From the NCBI GenBank assembly GCA_002085155.1, contig NASX01000006.1, positions 102,919-166,918 on the forward strand: a stretch of DNA of 64,000 nt. Direction: 5' to 3'. Within the stretch, counting starts at the first letter, position 1, and the number at the start of each line of letters is the position of its first letter. The translations under genes were made by a program, and so were the position numbers. The notes under the pieces are model-generated. The model saw only the letters and a list, made by a program, of their open reading frames with translations, made no database searches and had not been told where the DNA came from. The DNA is from Sorangiineae bacterium NIC37A_2. Lineage in GTDB: Bacteria; Myxococcota_A; Polyangia; Polyangiales; Polyangiaceae. This document shows, in pieces, positions 17,427-26,042 of the stretch.

Positions 17427-17586
17427 GAACCAAACGATAGGGAGAAGGGATCGGGCTTGCCTACCTGAAAAAACGAGGAGCTGATTTTCCCTGCTCTCGA
17501 GTCACGCTGGACTGCGCCTCGTGAGTGCCAGAGCCCCGGCGATCGGCGGGGGCGTTTTTGTGACCGAGGAGCCCCGTCAGGGTCTG

Positions 17587-18792
17587 TCAGGGCTTGCGCG
17601 GGCCGAGCTGAAGCGCGAGCTTGCGGCGATACCGCTTGTGGTAAAGCTCGGCGAGCGCGCTGAAGAGCATGGCGATGAGCGGGCCGTAGACGAGGCCGAT
17701 CACGCCAAAGGAGGTGATGCCTCCGAGGATGGAAAGGAACACGAGCACATCGTGCATCCGCATGGCCGAGCCCATGAGCCGGGTCTTCACGACGTTCTCG
17801 ACGAAGATGCCCTGAATGCTGCAGAACAGGAAGAAGGCGAGCGCTGTCCCCGGCCGGCCATCGAAGAACAGGAAGACCGACGCGGGAATGACCACGAGTG
17901 AGATCCCAACAAGCGGCAGAAACGCGAAGAAGGACATCACCCCGCCCCACAGAACCGGCGAAGGGAGCCCTGCGATGGCCATCGCGATCCCGCCGAGCAC
18001 CCCTTGGATGACGCTCCCGAGCCCATTGCCAACCACCACGCCCCGCGAGACCTTCTGGAAGGTCTGGATCAGGAGCTCGTCTTCGTCATCGGGCAGCGGT
18101 GAGAGATCGAAGAGGAAGGTCTTGAGGCGGTGTCCGTCGATCAGCGTGTAAAACACGAGGATCAGGACGATGATCAGGTGCACCGTGATGCGGAGCGCAT
18201 TCTCTAGGATCGCCCCGCCCCACTCGACCGCTGCCCTTTGCAGGGCGCTCGATAGGTCGTTCATGACCTCGAGCACCAGCTGACGAGAGACGGGGACATG
18301 GAATTCGGCGAGACCGGCGACGAGCTTGTCGACAAGCTCGCTCGAGCTGCGCGTCAGCGTCGCAGCAAGTGAGCCAAAGGCGCTGCTGGCCTCGATGCCG
18401 ATGGTGTAGGCGAGCATCGAGATCGGTCCGATGATGACGGTCGCGACAAATACGGTCACGAGCATCGCCGCCAGGATCGCTCGGTTGTTCAAGCGACGCC
18501 GCAGGGTCTCGTAGAGTCGGTGCGAGAGGCCGACGAGCACGAAGGCGAGCACGGCGTCGGCCACAAAATCGAGCAGGACGTAGATGGTCCCGAAGGTGAC
18601 GCACGCGAAGAGCACCGCGAAGAAGAGCGGCGCTAGCGCGTCGGGCTCGAACATGCTGACGCTGAGCCGGGTCGACTCCGGCGTGATGCGCATCGAAGGC
18701 GTCCCTGGGTCAGGAGGGAAACTCTGGCGCTGACCGCCGAATCCACTCGGCACAGGCGCCTCTTGTTCGAAGCCGGGTTGATCCTCGCTCAC
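17587..18792 (-). CDS. AI-2E/PerM-family membrane transporter
   Basis: The 401-residue protein has a Pro/Gln-rich cytoplasmic start of about 45 residues and then seven to eight membrane segments in the family order: two at the N-terminus, a long soluble loop (about 140-195), and a C-terminal block with GNGLGSVIQGVLGGIAMAIAG, PLVGISLVVIP, VENVVKTRLMGSAM and GLVYGPLIAMLF. These match AI-2E family exporters (UPF0118). The members transport different small solutes, and the substrate here is unknown. A 160-base gap separates it from phosphofructokinase. Confidence 0.9.
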   Translation of the reverse strand: MSEDQPGFEQEAPVPSGFGGQRQSFPPDPGTPSMRITPESTRLSVSMFEPDALAPLFFAVLFACVTFGTIYVLLDFVADAVLAFVLVGLSHRLYETLRRRLNNRAILAAMLVTVFVATVIIGPISMLAYTIGIEASSAFGSLAATLTRSSSELVDKLVAGLAEFHVPVSRQLVLEVMNDLSSALQRAAVEWGGAILENALRITVHLIIVLILVFYTLIDGHRLKTFLFDLSPLPDDEDELLIQTFQKVSRGVVVGNGLGSVIQGVLGGIAMAIAGLPSPVLWGGVMSFFAFLPLVGISLVVIPASVFLFFDGRPGTALAFFLFCSIQGIFVENVVKTRLMGSAMRMHDVLVFLSILGGITSFGVIGLVYGPLIAMLFSALAELYHKRYRRKLALQLGPRKP

Positions 18793-18922
18793 CGCGAGCT
18801 AGACGGTACCAGCCCCCCTTGCGAGCGACTAGGTCCCGTCCGACTGGGGATGAACGTAGCCAAGCGCCGGCTCAACCGGGCGCCCTTCGGGGAAGCTCGC
18901 CCAGGCGCGCCCCCAGGCGGCG

Positions 18923-18945
18923 CGCGGCGGGCTCTGCCCGCCGCG
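18923..18945 (-). terminator. GC-rich hairpin downstream of the fibro-slime gene
   Basis: CGCGGCGGGC (18923-18932) and GCCCGCCGCG (18936-18945) form a perfect 10-bp stem with a TCT loop, 10 bases after the stop of the minus-strand gene. No T-run follows; it may be a Rho-type or weak terminator. Confidence 0.5.
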
Positions 18946-18954
18946 CCCTTCGCC

Positions 18955-20004
18955 TCACTTGATGATTTCAACAGGAACGAAGCAGGTGATGTTCGTTTGG
19001 ACGCGGAAGTTCGAGGCGTCGGTCTGACGCTCGGCGTGGAAGATGTCCATGTCGTACTGCTGTCCCGGGGTCAGGCCGAGCTTGTCAAAGTCGATCGTGC
19101 CTGCGAGAGGCTGGTGAAGACCACCGAGATCCAGGGCCAACTTGTTGTTCACGAAGATCCACAGATCGTCGTCGCCACGGAAGGTGAACTTCTGCCCCGG
19201 CTCGTAGGTGAACTTCACGTGAGCTTCGGTCGTGAAGTGGTAGTTGTGGTCACGTCCCTCGTTGCCGAAACCTTGGCCGTCGATCGGGAAAAACTCCTTC
19301 GAGTCAAAGGTCCCGTCCACGAGCGGGAGGACGCCGGGGATCTCGATGTTGACGCCTTCTTTCGTGGTGTACCAATCGCTGAAGGAGCTCTCACTCGTGA
19401 TCTCCGAGGTCGGGATCGAATCAAAGATCCACCTCTTGCACGCGGCGACCATGCAGTCCTGGTTGATGTCGTAGTTGTTGTTCGGCTGCCAGCAGCCCGG
19501 GCCCACCACCTCGCGCTGCTGCCGACCGAGACCGAACTTCACGTTGAGCCCGTCGTTCTGGTCCGGGGTTCCGGTGAAGAGGATCGGCTTGCGATCGGGG
19601 CTCAAGGTGTCGAGCACCATGCCGCAGCCCGCGTCGTTCCAGCCTTTGTAGACCTCACCGTTTTGGTCGTAGACCTTCTTGTCCGCGATCTCGAAATCAG
19701 GGTGCCCCGGATAGCCCTTGAAGTCACGGAAGAGGACCGGGAGCTCCGCTCCGCACTTGTCCTCTTCGCCGCTACCGCTCCCTCCGGTACCCCCACCCAC
19801 GAGATCAGGCCCAGATTGATCGTCGCCCGTCCCGTTTCCGCTGCCGCTCCCCGGCGAGGGGTTCGTGGATGAGCCACCGGTGCCAACCACAAGACCATCG
19901 CTTCCGTCATCATCCTTCGAGACAGGCGCAGCCCCACAGGCGTTGACGCCTGCGATCGCAGACACGAGGAAAGCTAAACCTAAGGAACGATGAAGTGACG
20001 TCAT
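18955..20004 (-). CDS. Fibro-slime domain lipoprotein
   Basis: The 349-residue protein has a lipoprotein signal (LAFLVSAIAGVNA before Cys), a Gly/Ser/Asn-rich linker (about residues 30-80), then the fibro-slime domain: LFRDFKGYPGHPDFE, HNYHFTTEAHVKFTYEPGQ, FTFRGDDDLWIFVNNKLALD, LGGLHQPLAG, and the end MDIFHAERQTDASNFRVQT. This is a PA14-like beta-sandwich for carbohydrate binding, seen in Dictyostelium prestarch proteins and in many myxobacteria. The ATG at 20004 has GGAAGA five bases upstream; an upstream TTG at 20025 lacks such a site. A role in cell-surface binding or prey contact is inference. Confidence 0.85.
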   Translation of the reverse strand: MTSLHRSLGLAFLVSAIAGVNACGAAPVSKDDDGSDGLVVGTGGSSTNPSPGSGSGNGTGDDQSGPDLVGGGTGGSGSGEEDKCGAELPVLFRDFKGYPGHPDFEIADKKVYDQNGEVYKGWNDAGCGMVLDTLSPDRKPILFTGTPDQNDGLNVKFGLGRQQREVVGPGCWQPNNNYDINQDCMVAACKRWIFDSIPTSEITSESSFSDWYTTKEGVNIEIPGVLPLVDGTFDSKEFFPIDGQGFGNEGRDHNYHFTTEAHVKFTYEPGQKFTFRGDDDLWIFVNNKLALDLGGLHQPLAGTIDFDKLGLTPGQQYDMDIFHAERQTDASNFRVQTNITCFVPVEIIK

Positions 20005-20226
20005 GGGTCTTCCGGAGATATGCAAGAAAAAGCCAAAAAGATCGAAGCGCTTTACAGATTTGCGCTCATTGCCCCCCGCCGCCTAAAAGCAGCGCGAGAG
20101 TTCTTCTGAAATTTTGATGGTCGGCGCCCCTCTTCGCAAGAGAAGGCTCCGCCAGCCAGGGCAGCGCATCCACAATATTCCTTCTGCGAGGGAATTCTAC
20201 CGCTCCCAAGGAACCCGGCGAACTTC

Positions 20227-21769
20227 GTGACCGCACCCTCCCCCCCCTTCGACTCCTCCTACGTCTCGCTCGGCGGCGAAAGATGGCCTCTGGGTCCTGG
20301 GGGCGAAGGTTTACTTTATTCTCACGGGTCTCGTGCAACAGGTCGTGCTCGGACGCGTCCTGGGGCTCGACGGGTACGGGGCGCTCTCGACAGCTCTCTC
20401 CGCCAGCAGCATCGCCCACAACACCATCGTCCAAGCCTCTCTCCAAGGAGTGAGTCGTACGGTGGCGCGCGCCGGCCAGCAGCCGAAGAGAGCCCTGCGC
20501 CGGGTACTGTCGCACCATACTGCGGTCGCGCTCGCGCTCGGCGCGCTCTTTTGGGCCTTTTCGCCTGTCGTCGCTCGAGCTCTCGGAGCGCCGCACGTCA
20601 CGACCTCGCTGAAGACACTGTCCCTCGTCTTCGTTTTCTATGGCCTCTACGCGCCCTTCATTGGCGCCCTCAACGGCACCAAACGCATCCGCGCTCAGGC
20701 CTCCTTCGATATTCTGAGCGCGACCCTCCGAACCCTAGGCATGGTTTTTGGCGCTGCGCTCGGCGCGCGGCTGCTCGGAGCAGGCCAAGGTCCCTTCGGA
20801 GCAGTGCTCGGCTTCGCGCTTGCGGCCGCTCTCGTCCTCGTCTTGTCAGCGTTTTATGTCGGCGTAGGTGAAGCGGGGGGCGCTGAGCCCAAGGCCTCCG
20901 ACTATGCCCGCGAACTCGGGAGCCTCGTGGGGGGTCAGTTGGTCCTGAATCTCCTATTTCAGGCGGACGCTCTCCTGCTTCGGCGATTTGCGGCAGACGC
21001 GGCCCTCTCGGTCGGACAGGACGTCACAGCAGCAGACACATTTGTCGGCGCCTATCGCGCTGCGCAGCTCTTCGCCTTCCTCCCTTATCAGCTCCTCGCC
21101 AGCGTCACGATTGTCCTGTTCCCGCTCGTCGCGCGCGCCCAGGCAGAGGCGGACCCGACGCGCGTGCGAGAGTACGTGCAAAACGGGCTCCGGATCGCGC
21201 TCATGGTGCTGAGCCTCTTGCTCTCGCTTTTTGTCTCCGTGCCCGGAGAGTTGATCGGGCTCGTTTACGGAGCAGAGGCCGCTTCCCTCGGTGGTCCCAC
21301 GCTACGCATCCTCGGGCCGAGCCTTTGTTTCCTCGCGCTCCTTGGGGTCCTGACCACCTGCCTCAATAGCCTCGGGCACGCGAAAAAGACCTTCCTTCTG
21401 ACGCTCGTCGCCCTCGTCGCCGTCCTCACCTCAGCGACCCTCTTGGCCCGCGGTACCCCTCTCGAGCCGGAGCTCCTGAAGCGCATGGCGCTCGGCACCG
21501 GACTCGGTCTCATTCTCGCCGTGGGCCTCACGGCCCGGCAGCTCTACAGAGAGGTCGGAGCGCTCGTGCGCTTCAAGAGCCTCGGGAACATCCTGCTCAC
21601 AACTGCGCTTGCCTGCGCAGTTGGACTCTTCGTCCTTCCCCCCTCCCTCACCATCTTCCTGCGCGCTCCGCTCATCACTATCGTCCAAGTCCTTGGCTTG
21701 TTCGCGCTCCGTGAGCTCCGCCCGGCCGAGCTCAAGGGCCTGCTCCGGCCACCTCAGAAGAAGAGTTAA
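20227..21769 (+). CDS. Oligosaccharide/lipid flippase, MATE/Wzx type, with a shifted poly-C tract near the start
   Basis: About 490-510 residues with 12-14 membrane segments and a typical flippase N-terminus, WVLGAKVYFILTGLVQQVVLGRVLG. The frame that encodes this starts only after a TGA at 20228 and has no ATG, GTG or TTG until the GTG at 20333, within the first helix. Removing one C from the 8-C run at 20240-20247 joins the GTG at 20227 to the right frame and gives a complete N-terminus (MTAPSPP..). So either the gene is off by one in a homopolymer (error or slippage) or translation starts at 20333 with a shortened first helix. The gene transports lipid-linked sugars or lipids across the inner membrane. 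Confidence 0.8.
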
Positions 21770-21787
21770 AAGCTCACTCGAGATCGC

Positions 21788-21811
21788 TCGCGATAGCGGC
21801 GCGGATCGCGA
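21788..21811. terminator. Hairpin between convergent flippase and ABC genes
   Basis: TCGCGAT (21788-21794) pairs with ATCGCGA (21805-21811). It fills most of the 42 bases between the two convergent genes and could serve both. There is no T-run. Confidence 0.4.
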
Positions 21812-22777
21812 TCATGGGTTCCCCGGTGGAGACTGAGGAGCGGCTTTCGTCGCTCCCGGAACGATCGCCTCGCGGACAAAGATCTCCTCGAGGGTTTGGT
21901 GGTGAGAGACGACCTCTTCGAGCTCGAGCCCCAGGGACACGATGCGCTCAATGAGCTCCTTGCGGAGGGTCGCGCCCTCGAGCTCGATATGGCTGCGACC
22001 GGCCACCACCGAAAAGGTGAGCCCGCGCTCACGGCAATATCGCTCAAGCTCCGAGGACTCCCCGCGCACCGTGACGCTCACGAGCTCCTTGTCGCGCCGC
22101 AAGAGCTCATCGAGCCGGCCTCGCACTACGATCTTCCCGAGCCGCATGATGGTCACTTCATCACAAAGCGACTCGACGTCGCCGAGAATGTGCGTCGAAA
22201 AGAAGACAGTCCTCCCCTGGCGCTTTTGATCGAGGATCAGGTCTTTGACCTCTTTGCGCCCGACAGGATCGAGGCCACTCATCGGTTCGTCCAAGATGAG
22301 AAGCTCCGGGTCACTGACGAGGGCAGCAGCCAGGCCCGTCCGCTGGAGCATGCCCTTGGAGAGGCGACGCACGGGGCGGTCTGCAGCGTACCAGACTCCC
22401 GTTTGCTCGAGGGAACGCCGGGCGCGGTCCCGAAGCGCGGAACCTCGAAGCCCCGCGAGCTTGCCGCTCATCTCGACGAACTCGAGGGGCGTCAGATAGG
22501 GGAAGACGTAGGGGTTCTCTGGCAGGAACCCGAGGCGGGCTCGCGAGGCGACCGTCGGGACCGGCTGGCCAAACACCCGTGCCTCCCCGCGCGTCGGCCG
22601 AATCAAGCCTGTCAGCATTTTGATGGTCGTGGTCTTCCCCGCCCCGTTGGGCCCCAGAAATCCGAAGATGCTGCGCTCAGGGACTCTAAAGTCGATGCCG
22701 GCGACAGCGCGGACACGGCGCCTTCGAAGCCCGAGACGAAACTCCTTTTCTAATCCGCTGACGTTGATGATATCCAT
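21812..22777 (-). CDS. ABC transporter ATP-binding protein (CcmA/DrrA-like)
   Basis: The 321-residue ATPase has Walker A GPNGAGKTTT, Q-loop region LGFLPENP, signature LSKGMLQR, Walker B LLILDEPMSGLDP and the switch His in FFSTHIL. A C-terminal extension of about 80 residues (VSVTVRGESSELERYCRERG...) is the regulatory region seen in DrrA/CcmA-like exporters. The following permease gene that usually accompanies it is absent on either side, so it is an orphan. The substrate is unknown. Confidence 0.88.
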   Translation of the reverse strand: MDIINVSGLEKEFRLGLRRRRVRAVAGIDFRVPERSIFGFLGPNGAGKTTTIKMLTGLIRPTRGEARVFGQPVPTVASRARLGFLPENPYVFPYLTPLEFVEMSGKLAGLRGSALRDRARRSLEQTGVWYAADRPVRRLSKGMLQRTGLAAALVSDPELLILDEPMSGLDPVGRKEVKDLILDQKRQGRTVFFSTHILGDVESLCDEVTIMRLGKIVVRGRLDELLRRDKELVSVTVRGESSELERYCRERGLTFSVVAGRSHIELEGATLRKELIERIVSLGLELEEVVSHHQTLEEIFVREAIVPGATKAAPQSPPGNP

Positions 22778-22880
22778 CGGGAGGCAAAGGGGAGACTACC
22801 ACGTTCGCGGACGGTTTCGCGATGGACAGACTCGCCCTGCTGTTCCATGCTGCCTCATTCGCATTCTTCGGTAAAAGCCC

Positions 22881-25268
22881 ATGCGTAACGACTCACTGTT
22901 TCGAACCGTCGCCCATACACCCGCGCCGCGTGCGCTCAATCCGAAGATGATAGGCCTCGGGGCTCTACTCGGCTGGCTCGCCTCCCCGAGTGTCGTGAGA
23001 GCTCAGAGCGAGCCGCCGCCTCCCCCGCCGATCGTCGAAGAGGCTCCGCCCGAAGATGCGACCACCGGGGCCGAAGCATCCGCGGAGCTCGGCGCCGACA
23101 CGAGCGGAGATGTGAGCGGGGATGTGAGCGGGGATGTGAGCGGGGATGTGAGCGCCGACGTGAGTGCGTTCGAGTCGCCTTACGCGACCTCCGAAGAACC
23201 AGAGAGCGATCCAGTCCGAGAGGCCGAGACCAAAGCGTGGTTCCGAAAGCAGAGCCTCCGGATCTCCTCGACGTTGTCCGGCTCCGCTGGTCTGTTCCGA
23301 GTTCGCGAAGCGGGGAGCGGCGACGCGGGAACCTTCCGCGTGAACCTGGCGGGCTCTTTTTTCAGCCAATCGGCCTTTCTCTGCAATGAGTACACGCCCT
23401 GTCTCGACCCGGTCACCGGCGCGGAGCTTCCCGACGACAGCAGCACACGAGCTCAAACGCTCGTCAGCCTTTCGGTCACCCCCTTCCCCTTCCTCGAAGC
23501 CTTCTTCAACCTGAAAAACGCGGCGACCTCGAACTCGCGCGGGAGGCCCTCGAGCCTCCAGACGGTCGGAGAACCCAGCATCGGCGTCAAAGGATTTTTG
23601 CCCAAGGTCCCCGATCGGATCTTCTCCGTCGGCGGTGAAGCTGAGCTCGTCCTCATCACGGGGAACGGCGGGGTCGGTCTCTCGGGCGGTTCGACGAGCT
23701 TCGCGCTGCGCGCGCTCGGAAGCCTCGATCTGAACAACCGAACGAAGGCTGAGGATCGCATCCCGCTCCGCGCCCACGTCAACCTTGGTTACTATTTCGA
23801 TAACTCCGGCCAGAGCATCGCGAGCGTCGAAACGACACGCCCCCCCGCGGGCCGCGGGGAACCGATTCAGCGAACCGAGCGTTTCGGGCTCGGGATTTCC
23901 CGAGTCGACGCCTTCGAAGTCGGACTCGGCGCCGAGTTCGTCAACGACTACGTTCGCCCCTTCTTGGAGTGGACGATCGATGTGCCGGTCAACCGACAGG
24001 GTTACGTGTGCAACATTGATAGCGCCGCGCGCCGCGGGGACATGTGTCTCGGTGTCGGCGCCGCCTTCAACACCACGCCCCAGCGCCTCACCCTCGGCGC
24101 CCGCGTCTTCCCCTGGCAAGCCTCAGGACTCAGCGTCACCGGCGCGCTCGATATCGGAACCGGCGCCACGACCATCTTCGTGGAAGAGCTGCGTCCCGAG
24201 ATGCCCTATAACCTCTGGCTCGCCATCGGCTACGCGGTCGATACCAGGCCGCCGGAGCCCGTGGTCATCACCGCTCCCGAACCGATCGCTCCGCCTCCGC
24301 CCGAGCCGGAACGGCACATCGTCGGCGTGGTTGTCGACGAAAATTCCGGGGCCCCGATCCCGGGCGCTGTCGTCCTCTACGACGACCCTGCCACAACCGG
24401 CATGGTCGCGAACCTGGAAGGCTCCTTCCGGAGCGGTAACGTCGCCCCCGGTGAGTACAAGCTGATCGTGCGCGCGCCCCTCTACCGCGATGGCGAGTGC
24501 ACGGTCACGGTGCCCGATGGGCCGACGCAGCCCGCGCCCGAGGAGAGCTCGGACGCCGATCTTGCTCTCGAGAGCGCCGCGCCTCCCTCGAGCTCCCGCG
24601 ATGTCGTGGCGGAGGTCTCGTGCACCCTGAAGGAGCTGCCCCGCGTCGGTAACGTCGTCCTCGTCCTCGTCGACGCGGACACGGGCGCGACCGTGCCGGG
24701 TGGCACCGTCACCATCACCGACCCCCTGAACCGCAGCCTCGAGCTCCGCGCCGACAATCAGGGCTCTCTCCAGTTCAACAATGTGCCCTTCGGCACCGCG
24801 TACCTGGTCGCAGAAGCTGACTCCTATCTCCGCACGGTGATGCCCGTGGTGGTCGACTCACGAGACGACCTCCGCGTCCACGTCGTGCTCAACCGCACGC
24901 CCAAGCGTCCCGCCGTCCGTCTCACCCCGACGCAGGTGACCCTGTCGTCTCCGATCGACTTCGTCGAAGACACCGAGCAGATCGCACCGCAGTCCATGGT
25001 GGTCGTCGAACAACTCGCCGCCCTCTTGCGCGACGACGCAAACGTCGGACCTGTCGAGCTCGGCGTTCATGCTGCTCCGAGCGGCGGAGGTGAAATTGCT
25101 TTGACCCAGTCGCGCGCAGAAGCCCTGCGTCAGGTCCTGATCCGGCTCGGCGTCGACGGCAATCTCCTCGAAGCGAAGGGGTACGGGAGCGAAAAGCCCA
25201 TCGCCACAGGCACGGACGAGGCCTCCCTCGCGAAGAACAACCGCGTCGAGGTCATCCGGAAGAAGTGA
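22881..25268 (+). CDS. Outer-membrane OmpA-family protein with beta-barrel and carboxypeptidase-regulatory-like domains
   Basis: The 795-residue protein starts with a signal region (IGLGALLGWLASPSVVRAQ), then a Pro-rich stretch and a GDVS repeat (about residues 76-93). Residues about 115-445 look like a beta-barrel ending DTRPPEP. Two carboxypeptidase-regulatory-like (Kre9-type) folds follow (IVGVVVDENSGAPIPGAVVL; VLVLVDADTGATVPGGTVTI), and then an OmpA C-terminus (VVEQLAALLR...RAEALRQVLIRLGVDGNLLEAKGYG... NNRVEV). It should sit in the outer membrane and bind peptidoglycan. Similar architecture is known in myxobacterial TraB-like proteins, but I cannot assign it to TraB. Confidence 0.8.
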   Translation: MRNDSLFRTVAHTPAPRALNPKMIGLGALLGWLASPSVVRAQSEPPPPPPIVEEAPPEDATTGAEASAELGADTSGDVSGDVSGDVSGDVSADVSAFESPYATSEEPESDPVREAETKAWFRKQSLRISSTLSGSAGLFRVREAGSGDAGTFRVNLAGSFFSQSAFLCNEYTPCLDPVTGAELPDDSSTRAQTLVSLSVTPFPFLEAFFNLKNAATSNSRGRPSSLQTVGEPSIGVKGFLPKVPDRIFSVGGEAELVLITGNGGVGLSGGSTSFALRALGSLDLNNRTKAEDRIPLRAHVNLGYYFDNSGQSIASVETTRPPAGRGEPIQRTERFGLGISRVDAFEVGLGAEFVNDYVRPFLEWTIDVPVNRQGYVCNIDSAARRGDMCLGVGAAFNTTPQRLTLGARVFPWQASGLSVTGALDIGTGATTIFVEELRPEMPYNLWLAIGYAVDTRPPEPVVITAPEPIAPPPPEPERHIVGVVVDENSGAPIPGAVVLYDDPATTGMVANLEGSFRSGNVAPGEYKLIVRAPLYRDGECTVTVPDGPTQPAPEESSDADLALESAAPPSSSRDVVAEVSCTLKELPRVGNVVLVLVDADTGATVPGGTVTITDPLNRSLELRADNQGSLQFNNVPFGTAYLVAEADSYLRTVMPVVVDSRDDLRVHVVLNRTPKRPAVRLTPTQVTLSSPIDFVEDTEQIAPQSMVVVEQLAALLRDDANVGPVELGVHAAPSGGGEIALTQSRAEALRQVLIRLGVDGNLLEAKGYGSEKPIATGTDEASLAKNNRVEVIRKK
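23103..23162 (+). repeat. Five 12-bp tandem units encoding GDVS repeats
   Basis: Units of pattern AGCGGGGATGTG, the first (AGCGGAGATGTG) and last (AGCGCCGACGTG) diverged, give four GDVS peptides and an ADVS. The three central units are identical at DNA level, so copy number could vary by slippage. The repeat lies in the linker between signal and barrel. Confidence 0.8.
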
Positions 25269-25276
25269 CGGAAAAC

Positions 25277-25309
25277 GGGGGCCCCTGCCCATCTGGGCGC
25301 GGCCCCCTT
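25277..25309 (+). terminator. Terminator of the OmpA-family gene
   Basis: GGGGGCC (25277-25283) pairs with GGCCCCC (25301-25307), with an inner GCCC/GGGC stem and ATCT loop, then TTG. It lies 9 bases after the stop at 25268. Confidence 0.6.
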
Positions 25310-25330
25310 GCTCACGAGACAGTCGCGCGA

Positions 25331-25438
25331 CCCGCGGCGCGGTCGCCACGACACAGCCGCGCGGTGCCGCTGCCACGACACAGCCGCGCGGTGCCGCTGC
25401 CACGACACAGCCGCGCGGTGCCGCTGCCACGACACAGC
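25331..25438. repeat. Four 27-bp tandem repeats, intergenic
   Basis: Three identical units (25358-25384, 25385-25411, 25412-25438) contain GCCGCTGCCACGACACAGC; a fourth, diverged unit (25331-25357) shares the GCCACGACACAGC end. All six frames stay open, giving 9-residue peptide repeats, but no start with a ribosome site or known domain supports a gene. The array lies between the OmpA-family gene and the end of rbfA. Confidence 0.85.
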
Positions 25439-25560
25439 CACGCGGGCGCCGACGACGAGACCGAACCCTAGGTCCGCGTGCCTCGAGCGAGCTCCGCCGA
25501 GCGGGCGCAGCATCGTCAAAGGAGCGCGCCGGAGAGCCGTTGCCGTCCGTCGCGCGAGGG

Positions 25561-25662
25561 AGTCAGGCCCTGTGCCAGCGCGGCGCGCAAGAGAAGTCAG
25601 GCCCTGTGCCAGCGCGGCGCGCAAGAGAAGTCAGACCCTGTGCCAGCGCGGCGCGCAAGCGC
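25561..25662. repeat. Three 34-bp tandem repeats, intergenic
   Basis: Copies begin at 25561, 25595 and 25629 with AGTCAGGCCC (the third has AGTCAGACCC), and contain TGTGCCAGCGCGGCGCGCAA. They end 8 bases from the rbfA stop codon at 25671 and do not resemble the 27-bp array next to them. There are no spacers, so this is not a CRISPR array. Confidence 0.85.
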
Positions 25663-25670
25663 GAGATGAG

Positions 25671-26042
25671 TCAGTCGTCCTGCGCCTTCGGCTCGGATTC
25701 GATCTCTTGGAGCAGACGGTCGACGGTCCTTCGATGATCTTCGCCGTGGTCGTAGACGAAGCGGAGCTCAGGGACGCGGCGCATGGTGAGCGCACGCGCC
25801 AGAGAGCTTCGGAGGCGAGGGGCGATCGCCTGGACCGCCTTGAGGCTCTGCATTTCGGCGCGCTGATCGCTCGGACCAAACATGATCCGCACCGCGACGG
25901 TGGCGACCCCGAGATCCGCGCTCAGGGTCACCTGACTGATGCCGAGCACGGCGAGCCGAGGATCCTCGGCGAAACGTCCGAGTTCCACGCTCAGAAGTTT
26001 CTGGATCGTTCCGCCCAGCCGAGCAGCGCGCACCTGGCTCAT
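25671..26042 (-). CDS. rbfA: Ribosome-binding factor A
   Basis: The 123-residue protein binds the 30S subunit and helps late maturation of 16S rRNA. The family signatures are RLGGTIQKLLSVELGRF at the start, VTLSADLGVATVAVRIM (KH-like fold) and the conserved end VPELRFVYDHGEDHRRTVDRLLQEI. Its ATG overlaps the infB stop by four bases and it ends the rimP operon. Length is normal. Confidence 0.92.
   Translation of the reverse strand: MSQVRAARLGGTIQKLLSVELGRFAEDPRLAVLGISQVTLSADLGVATVAVRIMFGPSDQRAEMQSLKAVQAIAPRLRSSLARALTMRRVPELRFVYDHGEDHRRTVDRLLQEIESEPKAQDD

Noticed and set aside
17533..17555. GCCCC/GGGGC hairpin with a T-run on the plus strand
   Set aside because: No plus-strand gene lies upstream; on the minus strand, where the genes are, it lacks a T-run.
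25331..25662. Possible CRISPR array
   Set aside because: Units are directly joined with no unique spacers, and no cas genes are near.
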